Positions 1 through 8,454 of a stretch of DNA of 64,000 nucleotides are shown here, piece by piece. Made by a program: the position numbers and the translations under genes. Source of the DNA: QWPN01 sp044360305. Its GTDB lineage: Bacteria; Planctomycetota; Planctomycetia; Pirellulales; UBA1268. The notes below the pieces were generated by a model, which ran no database searches, was not told the DNA's origin, and saw nothing but the letters and a program-made list of their open reading frames with translations. The stretch covers positions 1 to 64,000 of the forward strand of contig JBIKKQ010000001.1 of the NCBI GenBank assembly GCA_044360305.1, written 5' to 3'. Position 1 is the stretch's first letter. Each line of letters opens with the position of its first letter.

Positions 1-90
1 CACTGCGGGCGTCACGATGACGACCGTTACAAGTGCGGGCGGAGGACCGCCAAAGCTGATCGCGGCACGACGCCGCGGATCAGCGTGCAT
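1..90. other. left-edge intergenic sequence
   Basis: Ninety GC-rich bases lie left of the stop codon of the first gene. I see no hairpin with a T tract, no tRNA and no convincing coding frame. If a topoisomerase VI A gene belongs to this minus-strand unit it would lie further left, outside the window. Confidence 0.4.
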
Positions 91-957
91 TCAGCCCGCT
101 GCGGGCGGGTTGGGCACGCTCGCGATCCAGCCCTCCAGCGGATCGACGTCGGCGGGCAGGCCATACCCCGGCACGAGCGCCGCATGCCCGGCCTGCAGGC
201 CGCAGATCACAGCGTCGAGCAGATCCCCCGCGCCGTCGTCGATCAACCGGCGCCGCCAGCCGCGGCCGACCTCGAGCCCGACCCCGAGCCCGGCCCGACC
301 GGCCACCAACGCCCTGACGATCGTTCGGCGCCGGGCCTCACGGTCCGGGGTCTGCTTCGCCGCCGCGTCGCTCTTGTACGACCCGGCGACGATCCGCCGC
401 GCCGTGTAACCCGGATAGGCCTCGAGCGCGATCCTGTCCGCGCCGGCACCGCCGCGCCTGCGGCGTCGCGGCACGCCGTGGGCCGGAAACACGAGGCCCG
501 CCGCCAGCATCCGCCCGATGCCCGCATGCATCATCCAGGCGACCGGCGGATTCGCCCAGCGCATCGCCGGACTCGAGCCAGCCGGTTTGTCAGCCCGGCG
601 CCAGGCAAACTTGTCCCCCACCGGCCGGCCGGCACACCAGCGCTTGAACGCGCCGCGCAGCCGGTCCCGTGGCTGCCCGCAGTAGAACCTGACGAACGCC
701 CGCCAGTCGGTCGGCCAGCCCTCGTGCTCGATGAGCGACCGCGGCTGCCCGAAGGGGAGATCGAAACCGCCGATCCAGCGCAGGTCGGCCCGCAGGAACG
801 CCGCAAACCCGTCGAGCGTTTCGATCGCCTCGACCGCGTCGAGCACGTAGACCGCCTTCCGGCCACGGACGCGCAACGTGCCCACCGCCACCGTGATCGG
901 CTTCCGGGCCGATGGCGCCGAGGTGAAATCGACGCCGATCAGCGGCCTGTCGCCCAT
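91..957 (-). CDS. DUF429 domain-containing protein
   Basis: The 288-residue product begins MGDRPLIGVDFTSAPSARKP, the typical DUF429 opening (a short beta strand followed by GxDF.SAP) of an RNase H-like fold. Conserved DUF429-like blocks continue through residues 60-120 (IGGFDLPFG, GWPTDWRAFV) and the C-terminal half (LEAYPGY, DLLDAVICGLQAGHA). Function of the family is not established; a nuclease-like or nucleotide-handling role is only an inference from the fold. The start at 957 was chosen because the sequence upstream in the same frame is an Arg/Pro-rich read-through of the neighbouring gene. It lies 28 bp downstream of the topoisomerase VI B gene on the same strand, so the two are probably co-transcribed. 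Confidence 0.85.
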   Translation of the reverse strand: MGDRPLIGVDFTSAPSARKPITVAVGTLRVRGRKAVYVLDAVEAIETLDGFAAFLRADLRWIGGFDLPFGQPRSLIEHEGWPTDWRAFVRFYCGQPRDRLRGAFKRWCAGRPVGDKFAWRRADKPAGSSPAMRWANPPVAWMMHAGIGRMLAAGLVFPAHGVPRRRRRGGAGADRIALEAYPGYTARRIVAGSYKSDAAAKQTPDREARRRTIVRALVAGRAGLGVGLEVGRGWRRRLIDDGAGDLLDAVICGLQAGHAALVPGYGLPADVDPLEGWIASVPNPPAAG

Positions 958-985
958 CCATCCCTCCGCCGTCCCGACGCGGCCG

Positions 986-3283
986 CTACCGACGGCGCCC
1001 GGCAGGCTTGCGGCCGGCGGGCTGCCGCGACTTCCGCGGCTGCTTCCCGGGGGCCGGCACGGCTTCGTCGGCAACGGCGGTGGTCTCGTCCGCGACGGCT
1101 TTGCCGCGCTTCCTGCCCCGGGCCGGCCGCGATTCGGCCGCCGGGATCGCGGTCGCCGCATCCTCGCCCGCACCCGGGATCTTCGGCGGCACAATGATGC
1201 AGTTGTCGCCGAGTTCCAACTCCTCCTCGTCCTCGATCGGCCGACCGCGGTCGTCGAGCCGCACGTCGGCCTCGGCAGTCTTCTTCCGCGCCACGGCGAG
1301 CAACTGTTCGTAGAGTTTTCCCCGATCGACGCCGTTGATCTGCGCGACCGCCGTCGCCACCTCCCCGAGGTAGCGCAGGAAGATGCTGCGCCGCTGCCCC
1401 TCCTGGGCGACCCGCAGCCGGCGGCGCAGATACATCCCCAGCTTGCGGCCCACCGCCTGGAGCGCGAGCCGGATCTCCTTCTGGATCTCCGGGTAGGAGG
1501 CGATCGCCTCCTTCGATTCGCTCGTGAACGGCACCCAGACGCTCGCCACGTGGACCATCACCGTGACCGGCCCGCTCGGCAGACCACCGCGCGACTGCGA
1601 CAGCCCGTAGGCCCGCCAGTTGGTCGAGGTGATCGTCTGCGTCACCGCGCAGGCGGAGGGCTGGAACTGGAGCGGCACGCGGTTGGCGTAGCGGAGCACG
1701 TTCATGCTCTGCCCCTCGTCCACGCTGACGTTCTGCATCGCCCCGTGGAGGGCGTCGAGCTGCTGCTTCTTGAGCCGGGCGGGGCTCTGCCGCGGCGCCA
1801 GCTGTGCCTCGGCGAGGATCCGCTCGGCGGCCTCGCTGCCGAGGCCCGCGAACGTCGTCGTGAGGAACTGCCGCAGGCTGCGGGCGTCGCTCTCGCCGGC
1901 GAGTTCGCCGAGCGCCTCGCGGCTCACCTTCTGGGCGGCCACGCCGCCGCCGTAGGCCAGCGCCGCCTCGATGACGAACGGATTGCCGCGATACACCGCC
2001 GGCGGCCTCGTCGCGGCGGTGAAAAACTCCCCCGGCACCACCTGGCGCAGGCCGGCGAGCAGCCGCTGCTCGCCGATCGGCACGATGCAGTCGGTGGCCG
2101 GCGGCGGGATCTTCGTCTCCTGGATCACCTTGAACAGGGCATCGGCCTCGCCGCGACCGAGCCGGCCCGTCGTGGTGCGCGGGGACAGCTTCGCGCCGTC
2201 GCAGATCTTCTTCGCCGTCCCGTGCGAGACCCTGGAGAACGACTGCACGAGGAACTGGGCGAGGGTGAGTTTCGGCTGATCCTGGAGCATCGTCACCAGC
2301 CGGCCGAGCTCGACGCCGTAGGGATGCGGCTTGATCTCCTTGGGCTCCGGCGGGAGATCGGCCGTGGACCGCTCCAGGATCCGCTCCGCTGCCCCGTCCG
2401 GCCCCTGGAAGTGGAGCCGGGCATGGGGATTGGCGATCGCCGTCTGTTCCAGATACTCCTCGACGCTGCCCCGGCCGCGCTGGAACTTCGCCTCCATCTC
2501 GATCGTGACCCGCGTGCCGTGGTCGATCGATTCGCCGCGGTCGTTCTCCGCGACCCACTCGATGGCGTGCTTCTTCATCAGCTCGACGCCCGCCTTGCCC
2601 GCCGGAACGTCGACGCCGGCCCCCTTGCCGTTGAGGATTTCCGGCTGGTTGGTCTTGGTGTCGATCCGCAGCTCGGAGTAGTGGGCCGGGTGCCGGGCGT
2701 CGATCCGCGAGACGATCTTCACCGGCTTGCCGGTGGTGAGCACGCCATACATGCCGGCCGCCGAGATGCCGATGCCCTGCTGGCCGCGGCTCATCCGCAG
2801 CCGGTGAAACTTGGAACCGTAGAGCAGCTTGCCGAAGATCAGGGGGATCTGCTTGGCGACGATGCCCGGGCCGTTGTCCTGGACGCTCATCCGGTAGCGG
2901 GTGCCGCTCTCCCCCACCTGCTCGATCCGCACCCAGATCTCGGGAAGGATGCCCGCCTCTTCGCAGGCGTCGAGCGAGTTGTCCACCGCCTCCTTGACGC
3001 TCGTGAGCAGCGCCTTGCGCGGCGAGTCGAAGCCGAGCAGGTGCCGGTTCTTGGCGAAGAACTCGCTCACCGAGATGTCCCGCTGCCCGGCGGCGAGCGC
3101 CTGCGCCGTGGCCCGGCGGCGCGGGGCCGCGGCGGGCGGCGGATCCGCCGACGGCGCGGTCGGGGCCGCGGAGGCATCCTCCGCCTGTTCCTGCGCCGTC
3201 GCCGGCCGGCCGGGCGGCGGCCGCCGCGCGGGCTTGCCCGCGGTCTTCGGCTGACGTTTTGGCGGTGTTTTGACGGTGGCCAT
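986..3283 (-). CDS. top6B: DNA topoisomerase VI subunit B
   Basis: This 765-residue protein is the ATPase/transducer subunit of type IIB topoisomerase VI, which passes one duplex through another with the Spo11-like A subunit. The GHKL ATP site is complete: the N box EAVDNSLDA near residues 98-106, VQDNGPGI at 134-141, and the glycine-rich lid GQQGIGISAA at 168-177. An H2TH-like segment follows (QFLVQSFSRVSHGTAKKIC), then the transducer domain with NVLRYANRVPLQF and YGLSQSRGGLPSGP. It is longer than archaeal B subunits (about 530-620 residues, family knowledge). The additions are a roughly 60-residue Lys/Pro/Ala-rich head and a Lys/Arg/Pro-rich tail of about 50 residues resembling histone H1 tails, which may bind DNA. 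No A subunit is visible in the window; DUF429 follows directly. Confidence 0.93.
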   Translation of the reverse strand: MATVKTPPKRQPKTAGKPARRPPPGRPATAQEQAEDASAAPTAPSADPPPAAAPRRRATAQALAAGQRDISVSEFFAKNRHLLGFDSPRKALLTSVKEAVDNSLDACEEAGILPEIWVRIEQVGESGTRYRMSVQDNGPGIVAKQIPLIFGKLLYGSKFHRLRMSRGQQGIGISAAGMYGVLTTGKPVKIVSRIDARHPAHYSELRIDTKTNQPEILNGKGAGVDVPAGKAGVELMKKHAIEWVAENDRGESIDHGTRVTIEMEAKFQRGRGSVEEYLEQTAIANPHARLHFQGPDGAAERILERSTADLPPEPKEIKPHPYGVELGRLVTMLQDQPKLTLAQFLVQSFSRVSHGTAKKICDGAKLSPRTTTGRLGRGEADALFKVIQETKIPPPATDCIVPIGEQRLLAGLRQVVPGEFFTAATRPPAVYRGNPFVIEAALAYGGGVAAQKVSREALGELAGESDARSLRQFLTTTFAGLGSEAAERILAEAQLAPRQSPARLKKQQLDALHGAMQNVSVDEGQSMNVLRYANRVPLQFQPSACAVTQTITSTNWRAYGLSQSRGGLPSGPVTVMVHVASVWVPFTSESKEAIASYPEIQKEIRLALQAVGRKLGMYLRRRLRVAQEGQRRSIFLRYLGEVATAVAQINGVDRGKLYEQLLAVARKKTAEADVRLDDRGRPIEDEEELELGDNCIIVPPKIPGAGEDAATAIPAAESRPARGRKRGKAVADETTAVADEAVPAPGKQPRKSRQPAGRKPAGRRR

Positions 3284-3540
3284 CGCGACCCTGGGCGGTG
3301 GACGGGGAGTTGAACGGGCTCCCCCAGACTGTGATCAGCCGCGCGGGCCTTGGCAAGAGGGGCTGACTTTGCGGGCAGCGGCCTGCGCGGCTCGGACCGA
3401 CGCGGGGGCCGGAAGGTGTGCGCGTGGCGCAGGGCCGGCCGCCGCCGGCACGGGGGATCATGCGGCGGCCCGCCGGCGGCCGAAATCTCCCGGCATGCGA
3501 TCGGCGGAGCCGACGCGCTGCCCAGGGAATGGAGACCGCG

Positions 3541-3891
3541 ATGAACGACCGGATGGCCAGACACCGCCGCAGGCTGGTCGGCCTGCTCCTGCTCCTGGAA
3601 CTCGCGGTCGTCGGACCGGTCCACGCCCTGCCGATCGACGGCGGCGTCGAGGCTCCGACACCCGACGTGTTCTACAACTTCTACGTGCCCCCGGTGCCGG
3701 CCGGCTCCGCGCCGGGCGTGGGCGCCCAGTTGTACGTCGCCCCGCGGCCCGTGCCGCCGCGCGTGGGGCACACATGGCACACCTACCCGCCGTTCATGCC
3801 CCATGAATTTCTCTACCGCCATCGGAGGCGGTACATCCGCCAGGCTGGTGCGATGGGGCTGCGGACCGACGTGCACGCCTACTGGTGGTGA
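3541..3891 (+). CDS. small secreted hypothetical protein
   Basis: A 116-residue product beginning MNDRMARHRRRLVGLLLLLE. It has a basic N-terminus, a hydrophobic core and a likely cleavage region around VHALPID, so it is probably exported. The mature part is Pro/Tyr-rich (DVFYNFYVPPVPAG, YVAPRPVPPRVGHTWHTYPP) and ends HAYWW. This composition is common in planctomycete surface proteins, but I recognise no domain. The start at 3541 is preferred over more upstream starts because the signal peptide begins there. The next small secreted gene starts 11 bp downstream, so they are likely one transcript and possibly partners. Confidence 0.7.
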   Translation: MNDRMARHRRRLVGLLLLLELAVVGPVHALPIDGGVEAPTPDVFYNFYVPPVPAGSAPGVGAQLYVAPRPVPPRVGHTWHTYPPFMPHEFLYRHRRRYIRQAGAMGLRTDVHAYWW

Positions 3892-3902
3892 GGACCGATC
3901 CC

Positions 3903-4502
3903 ATGGTGCATCGACAAGCGACTCCCGGCCATCTTCTCCGCGGCCTCGTGTCCGCCGCGATTCTTGGCGGACTGCCATGGGCCTTCGTCGCCCGCGCCGG
4001 CGACGGCCAACTGCCGGGCTGCACGCAGTCCGGCGCCGGCGTCGCGGCCTGCGGCCCCGGCGGCTGCCGCCACGGGCATGGCTGCCACCACGGCGGATGT
4101 CGCCACGGCCACTGCTGCCATCACGGTCTCTGTGGTCAGCAGGTCGGCGGACCGTGCAACTGGGGCTATGCCGGCGGCCTGTGCGGCGACAAGCATGGCG
4201 TCTACGCCCACCGCTACTTCTTGCGCAGCCAGGGCAAGAGCTGGCACAGCGGCTGGTACGACCCGTCGGAAGGCCGGCCGATCGCGCTCGTGGTGCCGCC
4301 GACGGCGGAGTTCCAGACCCAGTACGGCTGGGGCGTGCCGAGTTCACGGGTGGCGCCGATCTACCACCAGTTTCGCCGCCCCTATCCGGGGCCGGGCGCT
4401 GTGGGCGGAGCCGGGGCCGGCTTCATGCCGACGCCCAACATTCCGAGTGATACGGTCCAGTTCGGCGTGAACGCCGTCCGCGGTCCGTGGGGCAGCTTCT
4501 GA
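3903..4502 (+). CDS. secreted His/Cys-rich hypothetical protein
   Basis: A 199-residue product with an N-terminal signal-like segment (HLLRGLVSAAILGGLPWAFVARAG). Residues about 45-82 are a dense His/Cys/Gly tract with repeated C-R/H-H-G units (CGPGGCRHGHGC, GGCRHGHCCHHGLCG). This strongly suggests metal binding outside the cytoplasm, although I know of no named family. The rest is Tyr/Pro/Gly-rich (YHQFRRPYPGPG) and resembles planctomycete cell-surface hypotheticals. The start at 3903 follows the previous stop by 11 bp. The His/Cys tract could serve copper, nickel or zinc sequestration; that is inference. Confidence 0.72.
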   Translation: MVHRQATPGHLLRGLVSAAILGGLPWAFVARAGDGQLPGCTQSGAGVAACGPGGCRHGHGCHHGGCRHGHCCHHGLCGQQVGGPCNWGYAGGLCGDKHGVYAHRYFLRSQGKSWHSGWYDPSEGRPIALVVPPTAEFQTQYGWGVPSSRVAPIYHQFRRPYPGPGAVGGAGAGFMPTPNIPSDTVQFGVNAVRGPWGSF

Positions 4503-4553
4503 GTCCGCTGTCCACGGCACGAGCCGACGAGGACCTGCTCCTCGGACAGCCTC

Positions 4554-5612
4554 TTAGGCGTTGCTGGAGGACAGCCGCGACCTGGCGAGGTCGGCCCACG
4601 GACTGTCCGGCGCCAGTTCGAGGAACGTCTCCAGGTGGTGGCGGGCTTCCCGACCCCGCCCCATCTCCGCGAGCACGCCGGCGACGTGCCAGTGGGCGTC
4701 GGCGTAGGCAGGCTCCTGCCGCAGCACCCCCTCCAGCGCCGCCAGCGCCAGTTCATGCTCCCCCAGTTCGGCGAGCACGCAGGCGAGGCTCGTCCGCGCC
4801 TGGACGTGATCGGGGTCGAGTTCGATCGTCGCGTAATACCGCTCGCGCGCAGCGGACAGGTCGCCGGCACGGTAGAGCAGTTCCGCGAGCATGAACACCA
4901 CGGCCGCGGTCGGCCCCTGCGCCTGCAGGACCGCCCGGACCGCCTCGGCGGCCTCGACGAACTCGCCGGCCGCCTCGAGGTCGTCGGCCAGGTCGAGAAT
5001 CTCGCCGACGTCCGCCGGCTCGGCCCGCGCCGGCCCCGCGGTCGGCTCGACCTCGATCTCGACCCAGCGATGCGCCGCCAGTTCCACCACCGGCGCCGGC
5101 TCCGCGGCCTCGGCCCGTGAATCGGCGCCGATCCCGTCGGCGTAGAACGCCAGCTGCATCTGCCCACCGGCGGCCAGCAGCCGGTCGCCGCTACGCACGC
5201 TCAGCCGCCGGCCATCCGCCACGATCGTTCCCGACCGGGCCATCTCGGCCTCATGGCCCGGCGCGAGCGCGGCTAGCTTGGCGTCGATCTCCCGGAGCGA
5301 CAGGCCGCCGGCGAGCAGCCGCGACAGGCTCCGGCCGGCCACCAACTGGCCGAAGTCGAACCACTCGACCGCACCGGAACGCCGCGTCGGCACGAGCAGC
5401 CCGCTGCGGATCCAGTGCCGCACCGCCGCCGGGGGCACGCCGAGCAGGTCGGCCATCATCGCCGTGGTGTGGAGCCGGCGGATCTCGGGATCGTCGCCGG
5501 ACACGGGGGCGGAAAACAGCCGCTCAGGCGGGGCCACCGGCAGCAGGCCCGATTCCCCAACGCGGGCTTCCGTGGAACGGTCTTCCGTGACCTTGCCGGG
5601 CATGACGCACAT
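4554..5612 (-). CDS. MerR-type HTH protein with TPR repeats
   Basis: A 352-residue protein. Residues about 45-115 read as a MerR-like winged helix (MADLLGVPPAAVRHWIRSGL, then WFDFGQLVAGRSLSRLLAGG and LSLREIDAKL). A linker follows, and from residue about 210 to the end there are at least four tetratricopeptide repeats (AAVVFMLAELLYRAGDLSAA, ARTSLACVLAELGEHELALA, DAHWHVAGVLAEMGRGREAR). The design suggests a DNA-binding regulator whose TPR half binds protein partners; the target is unknown. No effector cysteines of metal-sensing MerR proteins are seen. It is convergent with the secreted His/Cys protein and lies downstream of the YTV protein on the same strand, with 105 bp between them. The exact start is uncertain between ATGs at 5612 and 5603. 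Confidence 0.8.
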   Translation of the reverse strand: MCVMPGKVTEDRSTEARVGESGLLPVAPPERLFSAPVSGDDPEIRRLHTTAMMADLLGVPPAAVRHWIRSGLLVPTRRSGAVEWFDFGQLVAGRSLSRLLAGGLSLREIDAKLAALAPGHEAEMARSGTIVADGRRLSVRSGDRLLAAGGQMQLAFYADGIGADSRAEAAEPAPVVELAAHRWVEIEVEPTAGPARAEPADVGEILDLADDLEAAGEFVEAAEAVRAVLQAQGPTAAVVFMLAELLYRAGDLSAARERYYATIELDPDHVQARTSLACVLAELGEHELALAALEGVLRQEPAYADAHWHVAGVLAEMGRGREARHHLETFLELAPDSPWADLARSRLSSSNA

Positions 5613-5717
5613 CCGTGAGGCGACGACGATCGCGGGAATGTACCCCGCGCCGATCGACTTGCCAATCGAACCGGATGCCGACGGCGAGCAGCGCCGTCGC
5701 CGCCGACGTCACGACCG

Positions 5718-7382
5718 TCAGGTGGTGTGTCCCCGATCCTCGACTGCCGGGAACAGCCAGGGGCGAACCGAGGTCTTGGCCGCCGGCGTGTCGCGGTTGT
5801 CGCTCGCGGGGGGCGGGGGATAGACCTCCGGCCCCGGAGTCGCGACGGTGGGCTGCTTCTCGGCGGGCACTGCCGCGTCGGCCGCGCCCTTGGCGGCCGG
5901 CGCCGGAATGGGCTCGACGCCCCCCGTGCCCTTCGCATCGGCCGGCGCGCCGGACGACTCGGCCCCCGCGCGGCTCGCGGAACTGCCCGTGCGCGGATCG
6001 AAGTGCTCCAGGCTCTCGGCCTTGCCCCAGGCCGCCTCGCCCTGGCCGATGACCGGCTTCTCGGCCGTGTGCGGTGTGCGAAGCCGGGCGGCCTCGGTGG
6101 ACGAGATCGCCGGGGCGTTGGCAGCGCCGGTCGTCGGCCGGGCCGCGGCCGCCGGCAGCGGGTTGCCGCAGCCGTCGAGCGGCACCCGGGTGACCACCGT
6201 CCGCGGCATGCGCACGGTGTAGGTGTGGGGCGTCCGCTTCTCCACTGTCCGCGGCACCTGCATCGTCCGCTCCTCGGTGACGTACTTCATCACCTGCACC
6301 TGCACCGGCTCGACCTTCTCCTCCGTGACGTACTTCAGCACCTGCGTCTGCACCTGGCGGACCTGCTCCTCGGGCACCATCCGGCAGACGTTCACCGGCA
6401 CCTTGTTCTCCACGCGCTCCACGACCCGGCGCACCGTCTGCACGGGAACCTGCCGGACCGCGGTCTCGGCCACGAGTTTCGTGGTCTGCACCGGCACCTG
6501 CTGCACCACCTGCTCATCGACGTACCGCACGGTCTGCACCGGGACCTTCTGCGTCACCACGCGGTTGACGTAGGTCGTCTCCGGAACCTGCACCGGCGTG
6601 TAGGTCGGCTGGTAGACACGATTGACCTGGTTGACGACGGTCCCTGGCGTCATCTGCCACGCCCAGCCGCCGCGCTGCCAGACCGCGAGGCCGGTGACCG
6701 GATCGACGGCCCAGCCACCGGGCGCCCAGCCGAGGGCGGTGGAGCCGGGCGTGACCATGGGCGTGACCATGTCGACCGGCTGGCTGCCGACCGAGTAGGC
6801 GGTCCGCATCTGCGTGACCGGCTCGCTGACCGTGTACGCCTGCTCGCGCTCGCTCGTCTCGTAGACCGGCTTGCGGACCGTCTGCACCTGCTGCTGGATG
6901 ACGGTCTCGACCACCGGCTTCATCACCGTGTACTGCTCCTCGCGGGTCGATGTCTCCACCACGTCGCGGGCGACGTCGTAACTGCGATCCTCGACCACCG
7001 TCTCCCAGACCGGCTTCTGCACCGTGTACCGCTCCTCGCGGGTCTGCGTCTCCCAGACCGGCCGCTGCACCGTGTACCGCCGCTCCTGGGTCTGCGTCTC
7101 CCAGACCGGCTTCTGCACCGTGTAGGTCTTCGTGTCGTACACGGTCTCGTAGGACACCCGCTGTTCGGTGACCTGGCGCTCGTCGTAGACGGTCTGGTAG
7201 TCGAGCCGGTAGGTCTGCGTGGCCGCGGCCGGGGACGAGACGCAACCGCAGTCGGCGCCGGCCGCGCGGCTGACCGCGACCTGCGGCCCGAGCGACTGCG
7301 GCCCAAGCACGAGGGCGGCAGAGAGGAGCGTGTGCAGCCGGCCCGACGTGGCGCGGCGACGGTGGAGAGCGAGAGGGGCCAT
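5718..7382 (-). CDS. YTV-repeat secreted protein
   Basis: The 554-residue product carries a signal-like N-terminus and then many tandem copies of the planctomycete YTV motif: YTVQKPVWETQTQERR, YTVQRPVWETQTREER, YTVMKPVVETVIQQQ, YTVSEPVTQ. The degenerate variants VPVQTVRYVDEQVVQQ and VQTQVLKYVTEEKVEP continue to about residue 400. The YTV family was described from Rhodopirellula baltica and is considered a cell-surface/wall component; its biochemistry is unknown. A central WAPGGWAVDP/GLAVWQRGGWAWQ segment separates two repeat blocks. The C-terminal 130 residues are low-complexity Ala/Pro/Glu. The start at 7382 is chosen because an AGGAG lies 8 nt upstream (7391-7395) and the signal peptide begins there. 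It diverges from the ECF sigma factor gene. Confidence 0.88.
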   Translation of the reverse strand: MAPLALHRRRATSGRLHTLLSAALVLGPQSLGPQVAVSRAAGADCGCVSSPAAATQTYRLDYQTVYDERQVTEQRVSYETVYDTKTYTVQKPVWETQTQERRYTVQRPVWETQTREERYTVQKPVWETVVEDRSYDVARDVVETSTREEQYTVMKPVVETVIQQQVQTVRKPVYETSEREQAYTVSEPVTQMRTAYSVGSQPVDMVTPMVTPGSTALGWAPGGWAVDPVTGLAVWQRGGWAWQMTPGTVVNQVNRVYQPTYTPVQVPETTYVNRVVTQKVPVQTVRYVDEQVVQQVPVQTTKLVAETAVRQVPVQTVRRVVERVENKVPVNVCRMVPEEQVRQVQTQVLKYVTEEKVEPVQVQVMKYVTEERTMQVPRTVEKRTPHTYTVRMPRTVVTRVPLDGCGNPLPAAAARPTTGAANAPAISSTEAARLRTPHTAEKPVIGQGEAAWGKAESLEHFDPRTGSSASRAGAESSGAPADAKGTGGVEPIPAPAAKGAADAAVPAEKQPTVATPGPEVYPPPPASDNRDTPAAKTSVRPWLFPAVEDRGHTT

Positions 7383-7390
7383 GAATGGGT

Positions 7391-7395
7391 CTCCT
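7391..7395 (-). promoter_or_regulatory. ribosome binding site of the YTV gene
   Basis: On the minus strand AGGAG precedes the ATG at 7382 by 8 nt. It decides the start codon over an in-frame ATG at 7436, which would add 18 residues in front of the signal peptide. Confidence 0.65.
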
Positions 7396-7815
7396 GAAGG
7401 CAACCCTTCGAGCGTAATCGGGGATACGCGGGTCACAAGCGGTTTGTTGAGGAAAAAATGGCTTTTTCACCGGAAAAAATGCCTGCCCCGGTGTCACGAA
7501 CCGCACAAACCGACCAGTTTGCCCCGGCGACCCGCCCGGGCCGGACCGGCGCATTTTGCAAGGCGGCGTTGCAGTTTGCGGCACCACGCCGGCGGTCGCC
7601 CGCGGAGACATGACCCTGTTGAATACGCGGGAAAAGCCGGTTTCCTCAGACGCTTTCCTCAGCCGGAATCGCCACCTGCGCGAAACCGGCACGCCGTTCG
7701 CACACCGGAATTCACGCCCCACGGCACTGATCCCGCCCGGGGCCCGGCACCCGCAACCATGTGGCGGCGGGGCTGGTGCCCGATCCGCATGGAACCCGAT
7801 GCGGGAGACCTTCGC
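7396..7815. other. divergent promoter region between YTV and sigma factor genes
   Basis: About 420 bp without a supported gene. It holds an A/T-rich patch at 7449-7484 with two GGAAAAAATG-like units that can pair with the T run between them. It also holds CGCACAAACCGACC at 7502-7515, a near copy of which (CGCACAAATCGGCC on the minus strand) lies upstream of nuoA. Promoters of both flanking genes must lie here, but I cannot fix -35/-10 boxes with confidence. Confidence 0.45.
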
Positions 7816-8442
7816 ATGGACACCCCCCTCCGCAATGCCGACTCCGAGCCGACCGACGAGGATCTGCTGCTGCGGTTTCGCACGGCGGGCGACGCGGCGG
7901 CGTTCGAGACGCTGGTCCACCGCTACGAGCAGATGCTGTTCGGCTACCTGCGGCGCCGGCTGCGGGATTCGGCCCTCGCCGAGGACGTGTTCCAGGCGAC
8001 GTTCCTCAGGCTCTATCAGAAGCAGGACGCGTTCGATGCCAGCCGCCGGTTCCGCCCCTGGCTGTTCGCGGTCGCGACCAACCAGGCCATCGACGCGCTG
8101 CGGCGTTCGCGGCGGCATCGGGCCGTGGACATCGACCGGCGCGGCTCCGCCGCGGATGGCCGGCACGCGCTGGCGGAAATGGTCCCCGCACCGGACGACC
8201 GCCCCGGGCGGCGGATCGAGGACGAGGAGGAGAACGCCCGGGTGCATGCGGCGCTCGCCGGCCTGTCCACGGCGCACCGCAGCGTCCTCACGCTCGTCTA
8301 CGGGCGGGGGGTCAAGTATCGCGAGGCCGCCGTGCTCCTCGGCATCCCGGTGGGCACCGTGAAGAGCCGGATCCAGGGCGCGCTGCAGGCGCTGCGATCC
8401 GGCGGCCGACTGCAACTCCAGACGGCGGTCCTCCGCCCGTAG
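7816..8442 (+). CDS. ECF-type RNA polymerase sigma factor
   Basis: A 208-residue sigma-70 family factor. Region 2 spans residues about 30-95 (YEQMLFGYLRRRLRDSALAE, DVFQATFLRLYQKQ, FRPWLFAVATNQAIDALRR). Region 4 is near the C-terminus (LAGLSTAHRSVLTLVYGRG, KYREAAVLLGIPVGTVKSRI). Regions 1 and 3 are absent, as expected of the extracytoplasmic-function class. A GGGAG 8 nt upstream supports the start at 7816. No anti-sigma gene with a membrane segment is adjacent: the next gene is a convergent DUF1559 gene 12 bp away. Regulation may therefore be unlike the classical sigma/anti-sigma pair. Targets are unknown. Confidence 0.9.
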   Translation: MDTPLRNADSEPTDEDLLLRFRTAGDAAAFETLVHRYEQMLFGYLRRRLRDSALAEDVFQATFLRLYQKQDAFDASRRFRPWLFAVATNQAIDALRRSRRHRAVDIDRRGSAADGRHALAEMVPAPDDRPGRRIEDEEENARVHAALAGLSTAHRSVLTLVYGRGVKYREAAVLLGIPVGTVKSRIQGALQALRSGGRLQLQTAVLRP

Positions 8443-8454
8443 AGTGCCGCCCCC

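Noticed and set aside
939..3461. Long open frames opposite and out of frame with the topoisomerase gene
   Set aside because: At this GC content, shadow frames are common. They are Arg/Pro/Gly-rich with no domains, while the gene frame carries all GHKL motifs.
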